Assembly: GCA_000632805.1 (NCBI GenBank)
Contig: CP007444.1
Span: 620,001 to 684,000 of the forward strand
Direction: 5' to 3'
From: Dyella jiangningensis
GTDB lineage: Bacteria; Pseudomonadota; Gammaproteobacteria; Xanthomonadales; Rhodanobacteraceae
Length of the DNA stretch: 64,000 nt
The position numbers and the translations under genes were made by a program. The notes below the pieces were generated by a model, which saw nothing but the letters and a program-made list of their open reading frames with translations, ran no database searches and was not told the DNA's origin. Of this stretch, positions 10,438 through 19,178 are shown in pieces (positions within the stretch are counted from its first letter, which is position 1; the number at the start of each line of letters is the position of its first letter).

Positions 10438-11394
10438 ATGGAAATCTTCAACCACAACGCGAACGTGAACTTCCTCGGCATGAGGAAGATCAGCGTCGGC
10501 ATCGCCATCCTGCTGATGGTGGTGTCCATCGGGCTCATCGCGATCAAGGGCCTGAACTACGGCCTGGACTTCACCGGCGGCGTGTCGCTGGTGGTGGACT
10601 ACCAGAACCCCGTCACCACTGCCGAAGTGCAGGAAGCCTTGGAAAAGGGCGGTATCGAGCACTCGCTGGTCGCCAGCCTGGGCGGCACGCGCGAGGTGTC
10701 CGTGCGCTTCCAGCCCACGGCGGTGATGAAGGACGAGGCCGGCAAGATCAACCTCGACAAGGTCTCCGCGGTGACCACGGGCGTGCTCAAGGCGAGTCGC
10801 CCTGACGTGAGCATCAAGAGCCGCGACTACGTGAGCTCGACCGTGGGTGACGAGCTCCGCAGCGACGGCATCATGGCCGCGCTGGTGGTCATGCTCGGCA
10901 TCGGCCTGTACCTGGGCATCCGCTTCGAGTGGCGCTTTGCCGTGGCGGCCATCGTCACCGAGCTGCACGATGCGCTCATCACCGTCGGCGTGTTCGCCCT
11001 GGTGCAGCGCGAGTTCGACCTGACGGTGCTGGCCTCGGTGCTGGCGGTGATCGGTTACTCGATCAACGACAAGGTCGTGGTGTTCGACCGCGTGCGCGAA
11101 CTGTTCCGCCTGGCCCGCAAGGCCGAGCCGGAAGAGATCCTCAACCGCTCGATCAACAACACGCTGTCGCGAACCATCATCACCGCGTTGTTCACCGCGA
11201 TCACCATGGCCGCGCTGTACTTCTTCGGCGGTCCGGTGGTGCACGGCTTCGCCATCACCATGCTGATCGGCATCCTGGTCGGCACGCTGTCCTCGATCTT
11301 CGTGGCCAGCCCGATCCTTCTGTGGCTCGGCGTGTCCAAGCAGGACCTGATGCCCAAGAGCAAGGAAAACCCGGAGCTGGCGCGCCGGCCCTGA
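10438..11394 (+). CDS. secF: Protein translocase subunit SecF
   Basis: SecF is the partner of SecD in the proton-driven translocation motor. The 318-residue protein has a first helix at about 16-36, the family motif LNYGLDFTGGVSL near 40-52, a periplasmic loop, and five C-terminal helices containing GYSINDKVVVFDRVRE. ATG 10438 follows AAGAGGAACAGGAACC. A clear intrinsic terminator sits 29 nt after the stop, so it closes the yajC-secD-secF operon. Confidence 0.97.
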   Translation: MEIFNHNANVNFLGMRKISVGIAILLMVVSIGLIAIKGLNYGLDFTGGVSLVVDYQNPVTTAEVQEALEKGGIEHSLVASLGGTREVSVRFQPTAVMKDEAGKINLDKVSAVTTGVLKASRPDVSIKSRDYVSSTVGDELRSDGIMAALVVMLGIGLYLGIRFEWRFAVAAIVTELHDALITVGVFALVQREFDLTVLASVLAVIGYSINDKVVVFDRVRELFRLARKAEPEEILNRSINNTLSRTIITALFTAITMAALYFFGGPVVHGFAITMLIGILVGTLSSIFVASPILLWLGVSKQDLMPKSKENPELARRP

Positions 11395-11422
11395 GGTTTC
11401 GCCCAATCACATGCTGGACAGA

Positions 11423-11451
11423 ACGGCCCGGGATAACCGGGCCGTTTTTTT
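11423..11451 (+). terminator. Intrinsic terminator after secF
   Basis: ACGGCCCGG (11423-11431) pairs perfectly with CCGGGCCGT (11437-11445) across the loop GATAA, followed by a run of seven Ts. It ends the secDF operon. Confidence 0.93.
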
Positions 11452-11721
11452 ATGGCCCGTCGCCATGGGGCCCCGCAGATTCAAGGCGTGTGCCCGGGCC
11501 CTTTGTCGCCGGTCGATAGCAAGGACCCAGCAGGCCCTGTGTGGCGATACGGCGCCTGCGCGAAGGCACGCGCCACGTCTGGCGGTGCACGGTCGGTCGC
11601 TGGGAACGCTTTTGCCTGATCAGGTAGTTGCCCCTTCCGAGCACCGTACAAACCGTGGGACAACGGAAAGACGGGCATGGATTCTCTTGCAGGCCGCCAC
11701 GTGTCGCTGGCGGCCTTTTCT
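11452..11721 (+). ncRNA. Possible small RNA ending in an intrinsic terminator
   Basis: A hairpin of AGGCCGCC (11691-11698) and GGCGGCCT (11709-11716) followed by TTTCTT stands alone, about 240 bp after the secF terminator and with no open gene between. A free-standing terminator usually marks the end of a non-coding transcript. The perfect palindrome CCTGATCAGG (11615-11624) lies within. No known RNA family was recognised, and the 5' end is unknown; the start given is only the limit of the gap. Confidence 0.35.
11691..11721 (+). terminator. Free-standing intrinsic terminator
   Basis: An 8-bp perfect GC-rich stem, 10-nt loop and TTTTCTT tail. It does not follow any coding sequence directly. 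Confidence 0.7.
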
Positions 11722-11856
11722 TCATCAGAAAAGCAGGTAAGTCACGACCGGATCCCGGCGTTGGAATTCTTCGAAGGAACCGATAGTTACGTGCGAAACA
11801 GCGGCGCATGAAATAGCGCAAATGGCAAGTTTTCGTTAATCGATCCTTACAAGATG

Positions 11857-11884
11857 TTGACATTCCGTAAGAAAACACTCTACC
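11857..11884 (+). promoter_or_regulatory. Candidate sigma-70 promoter of the TonB-dependent receptor
   Basis: A perfect minus-35 box TTGACA (11857-11862) is followed after 16 nt by TCTACC (11879-11884), a weak minus-10 box. If it is used, the mRNA has a leader of about 200 nt, long enough to hold regulatory structure. Confidence 0.5.
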
Positions 11885-12095
11885 TTCGACGAAGAGCCCT
11901 GATAACGACAGCTGAGCGACAGGTTCGGGATAACGCGTCGCAAGCATTTACGTGTCGCATCACGGGGAGGGGTGGTTTCTGCAGGGGGGGGCCTGACAGA
12001 ACCGCACCAGACGGCAACTTGAATCGATCGTCCTGCGGGCGACCGACAGGCTTTTTTTGCCCTTTTTTCAGGGCTGTTACGGGGAGATCCATTAG

Positions 12096-15000
12096 ATGAG
12101 CTTTCGTATGTTGAATCGGGCGGTGATGCTGCGTCGGACGACGCTGGCTGCCGCGATGACCATGGGCCTGGCCGGCGTGGCCTTCGCCCAGTCCACCACC
12201 GGTACCATCTTCGGCCAGGCGGAAGCCGGCGAAACGGTCACCGTGACCAGCTCCACCGGCATCAGCCGCTCGGCGACCGTCGACAACTCGGGCCGCTACC
12301 GCATCAGCAACCTGCCGCTCGGCACCTACAGCGTCGTGCTGCAGAAGGCCGGAGCGACGGTCGACAGCCGCAACAACGTGGCGATCACGGTGAATGCGGG
12401 TACCGAAGTGTCCTTCGCGGCTGCCGCGAACGCCCAGGCGCTGGCTTCGGTGACGGTCACCGCCAACGCGCTGCCGGCCATCGACGTGTCGTCGGTGGAT
12501 TCGCGCACGGTGATTACCTCGCAGGACCTGGAGCGCCTGCCGCTGGGCCGTAGCGCCGAAGCCATCGCGCTGCTGGCGCCGGGTGTGGTGTCCGGTAGCG
12601 ATTACTTCCAGGGCCAGAAAGCTGGCTCCAGTGTCGTTTCGTTCGGCGGTTCGTCCGTCACCGAGAACGCGTACTACATCAACGGCTACAACACGACCGA
12701 TCCGCTGAGCAGCCTGGGCGGTATCGGCCTGCCGTACGGCGCCATCGACCAGCAGGAAATCTATACCGGCGGCTACAGCGCGATGTACGGCCGTTCCGAC
12801 GGCGGCGTGATCAGCCAGGTCGGCAAGCGCGGCACCAACGAATGGCACTTCGGTGGCCAGGTGATGTGGTCGCCCAAGTTCCTTGCGGAAGACCCGAAGG
12901 ACGTCCTGTTCCCGAACCAGGCGCTGCCGAACGGCGACGAGTACAGCGATTCGTCGCTGCCGGGGACCAAGTACCGTACCCGCAAGGGCAACACCAAGTG
13001 GAACACCACCTATGACCTCTACGTAGGTGGCCCGCTGATCAAGGACAAGCTGTTCTTCTTCGTGGCTGCCGAAGCCGAGAAGCAGGAAGGTAAGTCGACC
13101 TCGACGTCCTACTCGGCGCAGCCGGCCAATACCAACTACAAGTACAGCCTGCCGAAGTACTACGTGAAGCTGGACTGGAACATCAACGACAGCAACATCG
13201 TCGAGTTGACCGGTATTTCCAACAAAACCGAGTACAGCGGCGTCAAGTACGCATACGATTACGAGACCGGACAGACCGGCGAGTTCATCGGCAACGACAC
13301 GTCGACCAAGACCGGTTCGGATATCTGGGTCGGCAAGTACACCAGCTACATCACCGATGACCTGACGTTTTCGGCCACCTATGGCCAGAATCGTGCGATC
13401 GACTATTCCACGATTCCGGGTCTCGATCCGAGTCTTGTGTACCTGAGTGGCCCGACCAACCAGAATCCTGCCATCACGGGCGGTTCTCCGATCTACAGCG
13501 GCAATACGATTCTTTACGTCAAGGATCCGAACGCGCACAACAAGACCCACGGTCTGCGTCTCGACCTGGAATACAAGCTGGGCAACCACACGCTGGCGGC
13601 CGGCATCGATAACATGCATTACACCGCGACCGACGAAGGTCAGCAGGTGAGTGGCCCCGGCTACGCATGGCTTTGGAGCCACAGCACGCGTCCGAACAAT
13701 CCGATTTCGGCGGGCCAGGGCGTAGGCGCACCGGGCGGTGACGGTTACTACGTGCGCAAGTACGTTTTCACCACCACCACCAGCATGGCAGTGGACCAGA
13801 AGGCCCAGTACCTGGAAGACCGCTGGCAGATCAGCGACAAGTTCCTGCTGAACCTCGGTCTGCGCAACGACCAGTTCACCAACTACAACAGCGCCGGCGA
13901 ATCGTACGTCGACAACAAGAACCAGTGGGCGCCGCGCCTGGGCTTCAGCTGGGACGTGTTCGGTGACTCCAGCTTCAAGGTGTTCGGCAACCTCGGCCGT
14001 TACTACCTCGCGCTGCCCAACAGCGTGGCGATCCGCGGTGCCTCGGCCTCCACATTCACCTACGAGTACTTCACGTATTCGGGTATCGACGCGCACGGCA
14101 ACCCGACCGGCCTCACCCCGCTTGGCCCAGGTCCGGTGTCGACCAACGGCGAGTACGGCCAGGCGCCGGATGCCAAGACGGTGACTGCCAGCAACCTCAA
14201 GTCGCAGTACCAGGATGAAGCCATCCTCGGCTTCAGCAAAATGCTGGGTACCGACTGGGTGTACGGTGCGAAGGGTACGGTGCGCAAGCTCCAGACGGCC
14301 ATCGATGACGTCTGCGATACCGATCCGCTGATCAACAAGGTCATCGCGCAAGGCATCGATCCGGATTCGGTCACGCTGCCGAACAGCTGCCTGATCTTCA
14401 ACCCGGGTGAGAACAACAGCTTCCTGCTGGCCAAGGTTGACGGCTCGGGTTACGAGAAGGTCACTATGTCCACCAAGGATTGGGGGTTCTCGTCGGGTGC
14501 GAAGCGCAAGTACGTCGCGTTGGATCTGTTCCTTGAGCATCCGTTCGATGGCAAGTGGCAGGCACGCGTGGATTACACCTTCTCGCGCAGCTTCGGCAAC
14601 ACGGAAGGCCAGGTGCTCTCCACCGTTGGCCAGGACGATGTCTCCAAGACGCAGGACTGGGACTCCGCTCCGCTCATGGTCAACAGCAACGGCGTGCTTT
14701 CCAATGACCGCACGCACCAGCTGAAGGCCTACGGCAGCTACGCGATCACACCTGAGTGGATGGTTTCCGGCGCTCTGCGCGTGATGTCCGGTGCGCCTAA
14801 GGCCTGCTTGGGTTACTACGGTCCGGATGAAACAGACCCGACCACCGGCTACGGTTCGGCCTATCGCTGGTGCGGCGGCAAGCCGTCGACGCTTGGCACG
14901 ATCGGTCGCCTGCCGTGGCAGAAGATCGTTGATCTTGGCGTGACTTATCGTCCGGCATTCGCCGACAACAAGCTCGCCTTCAGCTTCAACCTCTTCAACG

Positions 15001-15137
15001 TGTTCAACGAGCGCAAGCCGACTGTGCTGGATGCGACGTACGAGGATTCCCCGTTCACCGTCTCCAATACCTACGGCACCACGCTGTACCAGACCACGCC
15101 GCGTTACGGTCGTTTCGCGGTCTCGTACGACTTCTAA
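12096..15137 (+). CDS. TonB-dependent receptor, Oar-like with carboxypeptidase-like N-terminal domain
   Basis: This is an outer-membrane beta-barrel receptor/transporter of 1013 residues. Order of parts: signal peptide (about 1-31, ending GVAFAQ), a CarboxypepD_reg-like beta-sandwich at about 34-110 (DNSGRYRISNLPLGTYSVVLQ), a plug domain at about 125-250 (TSQDLERLPLGRSAEAIALL), then the barrel, ending in SYDF with the C-terminal aromatic residue needed for outer-membrane assembly. Known for this type: uptake of large ligands such as peptides, proteins or glycans powered by TonB-ExbBD. The ligand is unknown. ATG 12096 follows GGGGAG. It stands alone, with its own terminator. Confidence 0.93.
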   Translation: MSFRMLNRAVMLRRTTLAAAMTMGLAGVAFAQSTTGTIFGQAEAGETVTVTSSTGISRSATVDNSGRYRISNLPLGTYSVVLQKAGATVDSRNNVAITVNAGTEVSFAAAANAQALASVTVTANALPAIDVSSVDSRTVITSQDLERLPLGRSAEAIALLAPGVVSGSDYFQGQKAGSSVVSFGGSSVTENAYYINGYNTTDPLSSLGGIGLPYGAIDQQEIYTGGYSAMYGRSDGGVISQVGKRGTNEWHFGGQVMWSPKFLAEDPKDVLFPNQALPNGDEYSDSSLPGTKYRTRKGNTKWNTTYDLYVGGPLIKDKLFFFVAAEAEKQEGKSTSTSYSAQPANTNYKYSLPKYYVKLDWNINDSNIVELTGISNKTEYSGVKYAYDYETGQTGEFIGNDTSTKTGSDIWVGKYTSYITDDLTFSATYGQNRAIDYSTIPGLDPSLVYLSGPTNQNPAITGGSPIYSGNTILYVKDPNAHNKTHGLRLDLEYKLGNHTLAAGIDNMHYTATDEGQQVSGPGYAWLWSHSTRPNNPISAGQGVGAPGGDGYYVRKYVFTTTTSMAVDQKAQYLEDRWQISDKFLLNLGLRNDQFTNYNSAGESYVDNKNQWAPRLGFSWDVFGDSSFKVFGNLGRYYLALPNSVAIRGASASTFTYEYFTYSGIDAHGNPTGLTPLGPGPVSTNGEYGQAPDAKTVTASNLKSQYQDEAILGFSKMLGTDWVYGAKGTVRKLQTAIDDVCDTDPLINKVIAQGIDPDSVTLPNSCLIFNPGENNSFLLAKVDGSGYEKVTMSTKDWGFSSGAKRKYVALDLFLEHPFDGKWQARVDYTFSRSFGNTEGQVLSTVGQDDVSKTQDWDSAPLMVNSNGVLSNDRTHQLKAYGSYAITPEWMVSGALRVMSGAPKACLGYYGPDETDPTTGYGSAYRWCGGKPSTLGTIGRLPWQKIVDLGVTYRPAFADNKLAFSFNLFNVFNERKPTVLDATYEDSPFTVSNTYGTTLYQTTPRYGRFAVSYDF

Positions 15138-15613
15138 GCCAGTCCCGCCGGTCGCAAGGCCGGCTCGCCACGCGGTGCCACCTCCCTCCCGGCATCGTGT
15201 GGCGACCTCATCGCAAAGGAAGACGCACGACTCTTTGCAGCCGCCGGCTTATGCCGGCGGCTTTTTTTATGCGCTGCGGTCACCCATCGCGGTGGTGTGC
15301 TTGTTGCGGCGACATGGCCCAGCCATGTTGTGCGGCTGTCCTGTCTGGGGATTGCACCTTCAACGCGGGCGGCGATGCGTGCGGTATCTGTCGGCCGCGA
15401 GCGCGGTCGTGCCGCGGATGCTGCATTGCCTTGCGAAAGCGCCGCCGGCTTGCCGGTGATGTTTCTGTGTCGGCTCCGACGACGTCGTCGGTGGCCTGGA
15501 CGACAACATCCGTACCGCCTTCTGCCGCATTGGCACCGTCGGGCACCACGGTAAGCCAGCGGTGCGATTAACCTTGCAGCTGCGCCGCAATGGCGATGCC
15601 GTCAGGTAATGCC
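15138..15613. other. Convergent intergenic region, TonB receptor and motB
   Basis: The first 130 bp carry the receptor gene's terminator. The remaining 340 bp up to the motB stop contain overlapping open frames on both strands, but none has a ribosome binding site or recognisable protein character, and nothing further is supported. Confidence 0.5.
15239..15269 (+). terminator. Intrinsic terminator after the TonB-dependent receptor
   Basis: A perfect 10-bp stem, AGCCGCCGGC (15239-15248) with GCCGGCGGCT (15253-15262), loop TTAT, then seven Ts. Confidence 0.95.
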
Positions 15614-16636
15614 TCAGGGCGAAGCGGGACGCACCTGCGCAGCATCCTCGGGTGCCGCGTTGTGGCTGGCTTCCACGGTCGGCTCTGTCGGGGCGGTCGT
15701 GATGGGTGCGACATTCGGCAACAACGTGCTTGGTGCTTTCATGTCCGCGGGGCCAGCTTCCTGCGACAGCGAGTTCGCCTCGGCCTGCTTGTTCATCACG
15801 ATGATGCTGATGCGGCGATTGATCGGGTCGCCCGGATTGGCACGATCGAACGGTACCGATGCCGCCAGGCCCACGACGCGTGCAATCTTGTCTTCGCTCA
15901 AACCGCCCGTAAGCAGTGCACGCCGTGCCGCATTGGCGCGATCGGCGGAAAGCTCCCAATTGCTGTAATGATGATCCGTGCTGTACGGCGCGTCGTCGGT
16001 ATGGCCCGAGATGCTGATGCGGTTGGGCACGCGATTGATGAAGCCGGACAACTCCTGAAGGATCTTCGTGGTGTACGGCCTCAACTGGGCGCTGCCCAGG
16101 TCGAACATCGGACGGTTCTGCTTGTCGACGATCTGGATGCGCAGGCCTTCGGGCGTGATGTCCAGCAACAGCTGATCCTTGAACGGCGCGAGTGCCTGGC
16201 TGCTCTGGATCGCGGCCTGCAATTGCTGCATCAGTTCTTCCAGGCGCGCGCGTTCCTGCTTGCGCGCTTCCTTCTCGATCTCTTTCGGATCGACGCTCGC
16301 GGCGGCTGCGCCTTGTTTGTCATGGCCCGGGCCATGAGACAGATCCATCGCGCCGCCGAGCTTGATCATGCTGTTGCTGGCGCCGCCGGGGCCTGCCTGG
16401 CCAGCCGGAGCCATCGTCGCCGTGCCCTGCGTCATGCTGGGGTTCTTGAAGTACTCGGAGATGGCCGCGCGTTGCTGTTTCGTGCCAGCGCCGATCAGCC
16501 ACATGACGAGGAAGAAGGCCATCATCGCGGTGACGAAGTCCGCGTATGCGACCTTCCACGCGCCGCCGTGGTGACCGTGCCCCTTTCTCTTTATGCGTCG
16601 TACGATGATGGGCGCGGATTCGACGGGCTCGCTCAC
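15614..16636 (-). CDS. motB: Flagellar motor stator protein MotB
   Basis: MotB anchors the proton-driven flagellar stator to peptidoglycan. In the 340-residue product the N-terminal cytoplasmic basic stretch (RRIKRKGHGHHGG) is followed by a single helix at about 28-48 with the proton-carrying Asp in AYADFVTAMMAFFLVMWLIG. An OmpA-like peptidoglycan-binding domain (about 150-280) contains ISGHTDDAPY and the segment SADRANAARRAL. The C-terminal 60 residues are Ala/Pro/Thr-rich. ATG overlaps the motA stop by 4 nt. A coiled-coil segment (KEIEKEARKQERARLEEL) precedes the OmpA domain. Confidence 0.95.
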   Translation of the reverse strand: MSEPVESAPIIVRRIKRKGHGHHGGAWKVAYADFVTAMMAFFLVMWLIGAGTKQQRAAISEYFKNPSMTQGTATMAPAGQAGPGGASNSMIKLGGAMDLSHGPGHDKQGAAAASVDPKEIEKEARKQERARLEELMQQLQAAIQSSQALAPFKDQLLLDITPEGLRIQIVDKQNRPMFDLGSAQLRPYTTKILQELSGFINRVPNRISISGHTDDAPYSTDHHYSNWELSADRANAARRALLTGGLSEDKIARVVGLAASVPFDRANPGDPINRRISIIVMNKQAEANSLSQEAGPADMKAPSTLLPNVAPITTAPTEPTVEASHNAAPEDAAQVRPASP

Positions 16637-17502
16637 GTCGCCGCCTTGGCGCGCGGCGCCTTGAGGTGTTCTTCAAGATCCTGGAAGCCGGGTCGCGTGT
16701 TGGCGGAAAGCGATTTGCGGGCGAACTCCACCGCCACCTTGGGGTTGTAGCCACGCAGGTTCGCCAGCAGCGCGATCTTCACGCACTCGAATGCCCTGCC
16801 ATCTTCCTGCACGCGGTTTTCCATCGCCGTGCCGAGCGGGCCGAGGAAGCCATAGCAAAGCAGGATGCCGAGGAAGGTGCCGACCAGCGCGCCCGCGATA
16901 TGTTCACCGATGGTCGAGGTGTCGCCATCAAGCTGCCCCATGGTCGTGACGATGCCAAGCACTGCCGCCACAATGCCGAAGCCTGGCAGCGCATCGGCCA
17001 TCTTCGTGACGGCCATGGCGGGCGCCACGGCTTCGTGGTGATGCGCTTCCAATTCCACTTCCAGCAGCTGTTCCAGCTCGTGCGGATTCATGCTGCCGCC
17101 CACCATCAGGCGCAGGCAGTCCGTGGTGAACTCGATCAGGTGATGTTCGCGCAACAAGCGCGGATACGCGGAGAACAGCGAACTCGTCTGCGGGTCTTCG
17201 ATGTGTTCTTCGACACCGAGCAGGCCTTCCTTGCGTATCAGGCTGAACAGGTCGTAGAGCATCGACAGCAGATCGACGTAATCCTGCTTGGAGTATTTGG
17301 GGCCCTTCACCAGGCCCATCGCATCGCGCAGCGCTGCCTTCACCACCTTGGCCGGATTCGCCGAGATGAAGGCGCCCACGGCGCCGCCGCCGATGATCAG
17401 CAGCTCATAGGGTTGCCACAGCGCAAGGATGTGACCGTGCGACAGCACGAAGCCACCAAACACGCACGCAAGAACCACGAAGGCGCCGACCAGGACCAAC
17501 AT
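16633..17502 (-). CDS. motA: Flagellar motor stator protein MotA
   Basis: MotA forms the proton channel of the flagellar motor with MotB and pushes on FliG. The 289-residue protein starts MLVLVGAFVVLACVFGG, has four membrane helices (about 3-20, 32-50, 160-183 and 195-220) and a large cytoplasmic loop between helices 2 and 3. The conserved segment LPGFGIVAAVLGIV is present. GGAG precedes the start by 6 nt, and a FliA promoter lies 43-69 bp upstream. No other flagellar genes occur nearby, so motAB is an isolated, late-class motility operon. Confidence 0.96.
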   Translation of the reverse strand: MLVLVGAFVVLACVFGGFVLSHGHILALWQPYELLIIGGGAVGAFISANPAKVVKAALRDAMGLVKGPKYSKQDYVDLLSMLYDLFSLIRKEGLLGVEEHIEDPQTSSLFSAYPRLLREHHLIEFTTDCLRLMVGGSMNPHELEQLLEVELEAHHHEAVAPAMAVTKMADALPGFGIVAAVLGIVTTMGQLDGDTSTIGEHIAGALVGTFLGILLCYGFLGPLGTAMENRVQEDGRAFECVKIALLANLRGYNPKVAVEFARKSLSANTRPGFQDLEEHLKAPRAKAAT

Positions 17503-17544
17503 ATTCGCTCCGGAATACGGAGCCCATCACTCCGTGCTCTGGTC

Positions 17545-17571
17545 TTATCGGCGTCGGCACGGGAAAGTTGA
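17545..17571 (-). promoter_or_regulatory. Sigma-28 (FliA) promoter of motAB
   Basis: Read on the minus strand: TCAACTTT (17571-17564), exactly 11 nt, then GCCGATAA (17552-17545). The minus-10 box is an exact match to the FliA consensus TAAAGTTT-N11-GCCGATAA and the minus-35 box matches 5 of 8. The expected transcript start lies about 36 nt before the motA ATG. Confidence 0.9.
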
Positions 17572-17785
17572 GAAAACGTTTAGATGGCTTTGAGCGGCCT
17601 GATTTGGCCGTCGTGTCGTCGCGAATGTATTCGTAAGTTTCGGGCAAGAAGGCGAGGGCGCTTTTTGGGTGAACACGCTTCATGGCATGCGATGGGATCG
17701 GACATGCGATGAAGCGGTGTCGCTCGATGACATCTGCCGGCAGCAGGCGAAGACACGTTCAGTCGCTCACCGGCAGATGTGACGA
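17572..17785. other. Intergenic region between the fatty acid hydroxylase gene and motA
   Basis: Short reading frames here lack ribosome binding sites and conserved features. No terminator with a T-run was found for the hydroxylase gene. Nothing else is supported. Confidence 0.4.
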
Positions 17786-18901
17786 TCACGCTGTCGAGGC
17801 GCTCTCCTGCGCAACATCGTCCGTCAGCGTCGTCGTCGCGTGTGCCGGCGACGGCTGCATGACGTGATGTCCCAATGCGTGTAGATCGAGCTGATCAACC
17901 GGAATCGGCTCGTAGTTCGGACTGAACGCCACTTCGCCAAACTTCCACCCCGCCGGACGGCGCACCGCGCCCCAGAAGCGCTTGCACGCGTTCCAGTGCA
18001 GTCCGATCAGGCCGTGGTTGTTGTCGTCGTCCACCATCGGGTCGCCGACCCCGGTGGGGCGCAGCGGCTCGTTGTACAGCGCCGTGCCGAACAGTACGTC
18101 CCACACGGAAAGTACCTGCCCGAAGTTGCAGTTGTGCAGGTTGGGTCGCGTCGGGTCGACCAGCATGTGGTGAAGCCGATGGAATTTCGGCGCGACGAAC
18201 ACGCGGTTGAACACGGAACCGAAGCCGATGCGCACGTTCGCGTGCGAAAAGTTCTGCACCAGCTCGCCGACCAGCACGAGCCAGGCGAACTGGTCAGGCT
18301 CCACGCCCATCACGATGCCCACAGTCGCCAGGATCATCGACTGGATAAAACCGTCGATGAGGCTACCGCGGTCATTCGTCCAGCAACTCATCTGGCGCGT
18401 GCTGTGATGCATGCTGTGCAGCGCCCACCACCACGGCAACGCGTGCTGCAGGCGGTGCATCCAGTAATAGGTGAGGTCGTAGACGATGTAGTAGCAGCCG
18501 AACAGCAGCCAGGGATGTTCTTTCAACGCGGGAAGCCAGTGCGTGATCGCCAACGGCGATGCACTTGCATCACTGGGGCCGGTATCCGGGCCGCCGAAAT
18601 AGTTGGCGATCGGCGTGAGCACCAGATAGCTGAAGATCGGGAAGATGCCCACCAGCATCAGCAGCGTGTACTGGAAATCGACCTTGGTCAGTTTGCGGTC
18701 GGTCCATTTTTCCGCCGGCACGATGCTTTCCAGCGGACGGAAAACGAAGCCGATGATGCACAACTGCAGCGTGGCGATAAGCAGCGATTCGGCGATGTCG
18801 TTGGGATCGCCGGCCAGGTTCTGCAGATGCAGGAACTGCAGCACCGGTTGCACGCCCTGAGCGCTGAACCAGCTGACCAGATGGGACCACAGTTCGGACA
18901 T
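17786..18901 (-). CDS. Sterol desaturase / fatty acid hydroxylase family membrane protein
   Basis: This is a 371-residue di-iron membrane enzyme of the fatty acid hydroxylase superfamily. The iron-binding histidine clusters are visible: HRLQH, HSMHHS (in ALHSMHHSTRQMSCW) and HRLHH (in KFHRLHHMLVDPTRPN), interspersed with four or more hydrophobic helices. Such enzymes hydroxylate or desaturate lipids; the bacterial substrate cannot be deduced. The start is ATG 18901 (MSELWSHLVSWF) rather than an upstream frame extension. It is not coupled to a neighbour. Confidence 0.9.
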   Translation of the reverse strand: MSELWSHLVSWFSAQGVQPVLQFLHLQNLAGDPNDIAESLLIATLQLCIIGFVFRPLESIVPAEKWTDRKLTKVDFQYTLLMLVGIFPIFSYLVLTPIANYFGGPDTGPSDASASPLAITHWLPALKEHPWLLFGCYYIVYDLTYYWMHRLQHALPWWWALHSMHHSTRQMSCWTNDRGSLIDGFIQSMILATVGIVMGVEPDQFAWLVLVGELVQNFSHANVRIGFGSVFNRVFVAPKFHRLHHMLVDPTRPNLHNCNFGQVLSVWDVLFGTALYNEPLRPTGVGDPMVDDDNNHGLIGLHWNACKRFWGAVRRPAGWKFGEVAFSPNYEPIPVDQLDLHALGHHVMQPSPAHATTTLTDDVAQESASTA

Positions 18902-19178
18902 CGTTGTTACCTGGCGATGAAAACGGACGGTCCTGCAACGAGGCCATTCGGCCAGGCGCGCCATGCTTGGCGGCCCATCAGGCTACAGAACCGGGCGGTT
19001 TAGGATACCTCCGCGCACGGCAAAGCCTCAAACCGGCAGGATTTTGCGGTGTGTCCGGCGTGGGCGGAGTAGCGGAGATCTACATATCCCACGTGTGGGT
19101 GCGCACCCTGTGCGCGACAGGCCCCGTGGCGGCGAACGGATACTCTGCGGTCGCGCACAGGGTGCGCTCCCGCATTAA
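18902..19178. other. Intergenic region with a REP element
   Basis: A divergence-free gap between murU and the hydroxylase gene, both on the minus strand. It carries a REP inverted pair at 19101-19167; the rest shows no gene or clear promoter. Confidence 0.5.
19101..19167. repeat. REPIN-like inverted repeat
   Basis: GCGCACCCTGTGCGCGAC (19101-19118) is the exact reverse complement of 19150-19167, with a 31-nt loop. It is the same family as 6420-6492, in the variant with CTG rather than CAG in the core, and sits just beyond the 3' end of murU. Confidence 0.88.

Larger units (their letters stand above)
11452..12095. other. Long leader/intergenic region before the TonB-dependent receptor
   Basis: No protein-coding gene is supported here. 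The first 240 bp are GC-rich and end in a second terminator-like hairpin (11691-11720), suggesting a short RNA. From about 11720 the base composition becomes AT-richer and contains a plausible promoter (11857-11884). It then holds a G8 tract near 11985-11992 and two T-rich stretches with a short GCCCT/AGGGC hairpin (about 12058-12073) before the receptor gene's ribosome binding site GGGGAG (12081-12086). Confidence 0.5.

Noticed and set aside
11640..11690. Possible c-di-GMP (GEMM) riboswitch, because of the words ACAAACC and GGGAC
   Set aside because: The paired hairpin expected between these two motifs is missing, and the tetraloop receptor sequence is not found.
11880..14717. A 945-codon open frame on the minus strand opposite the TonB-dependent receptor
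   Set aside because: It is antisense to a protein with clear signal, plug and barrel features. Its composition (Arg, Val, Ala, His-rich, no motifs) is what GC-rich third positions produce on the opposite strand.
15280..15549. An 89-codon minus-strand frame downstream of motB
   Set aside because: It lacks a ribosome binding site and any similarity to MotB's tail or to a known protein, and its composition is that of a GC-rich shadow frame.
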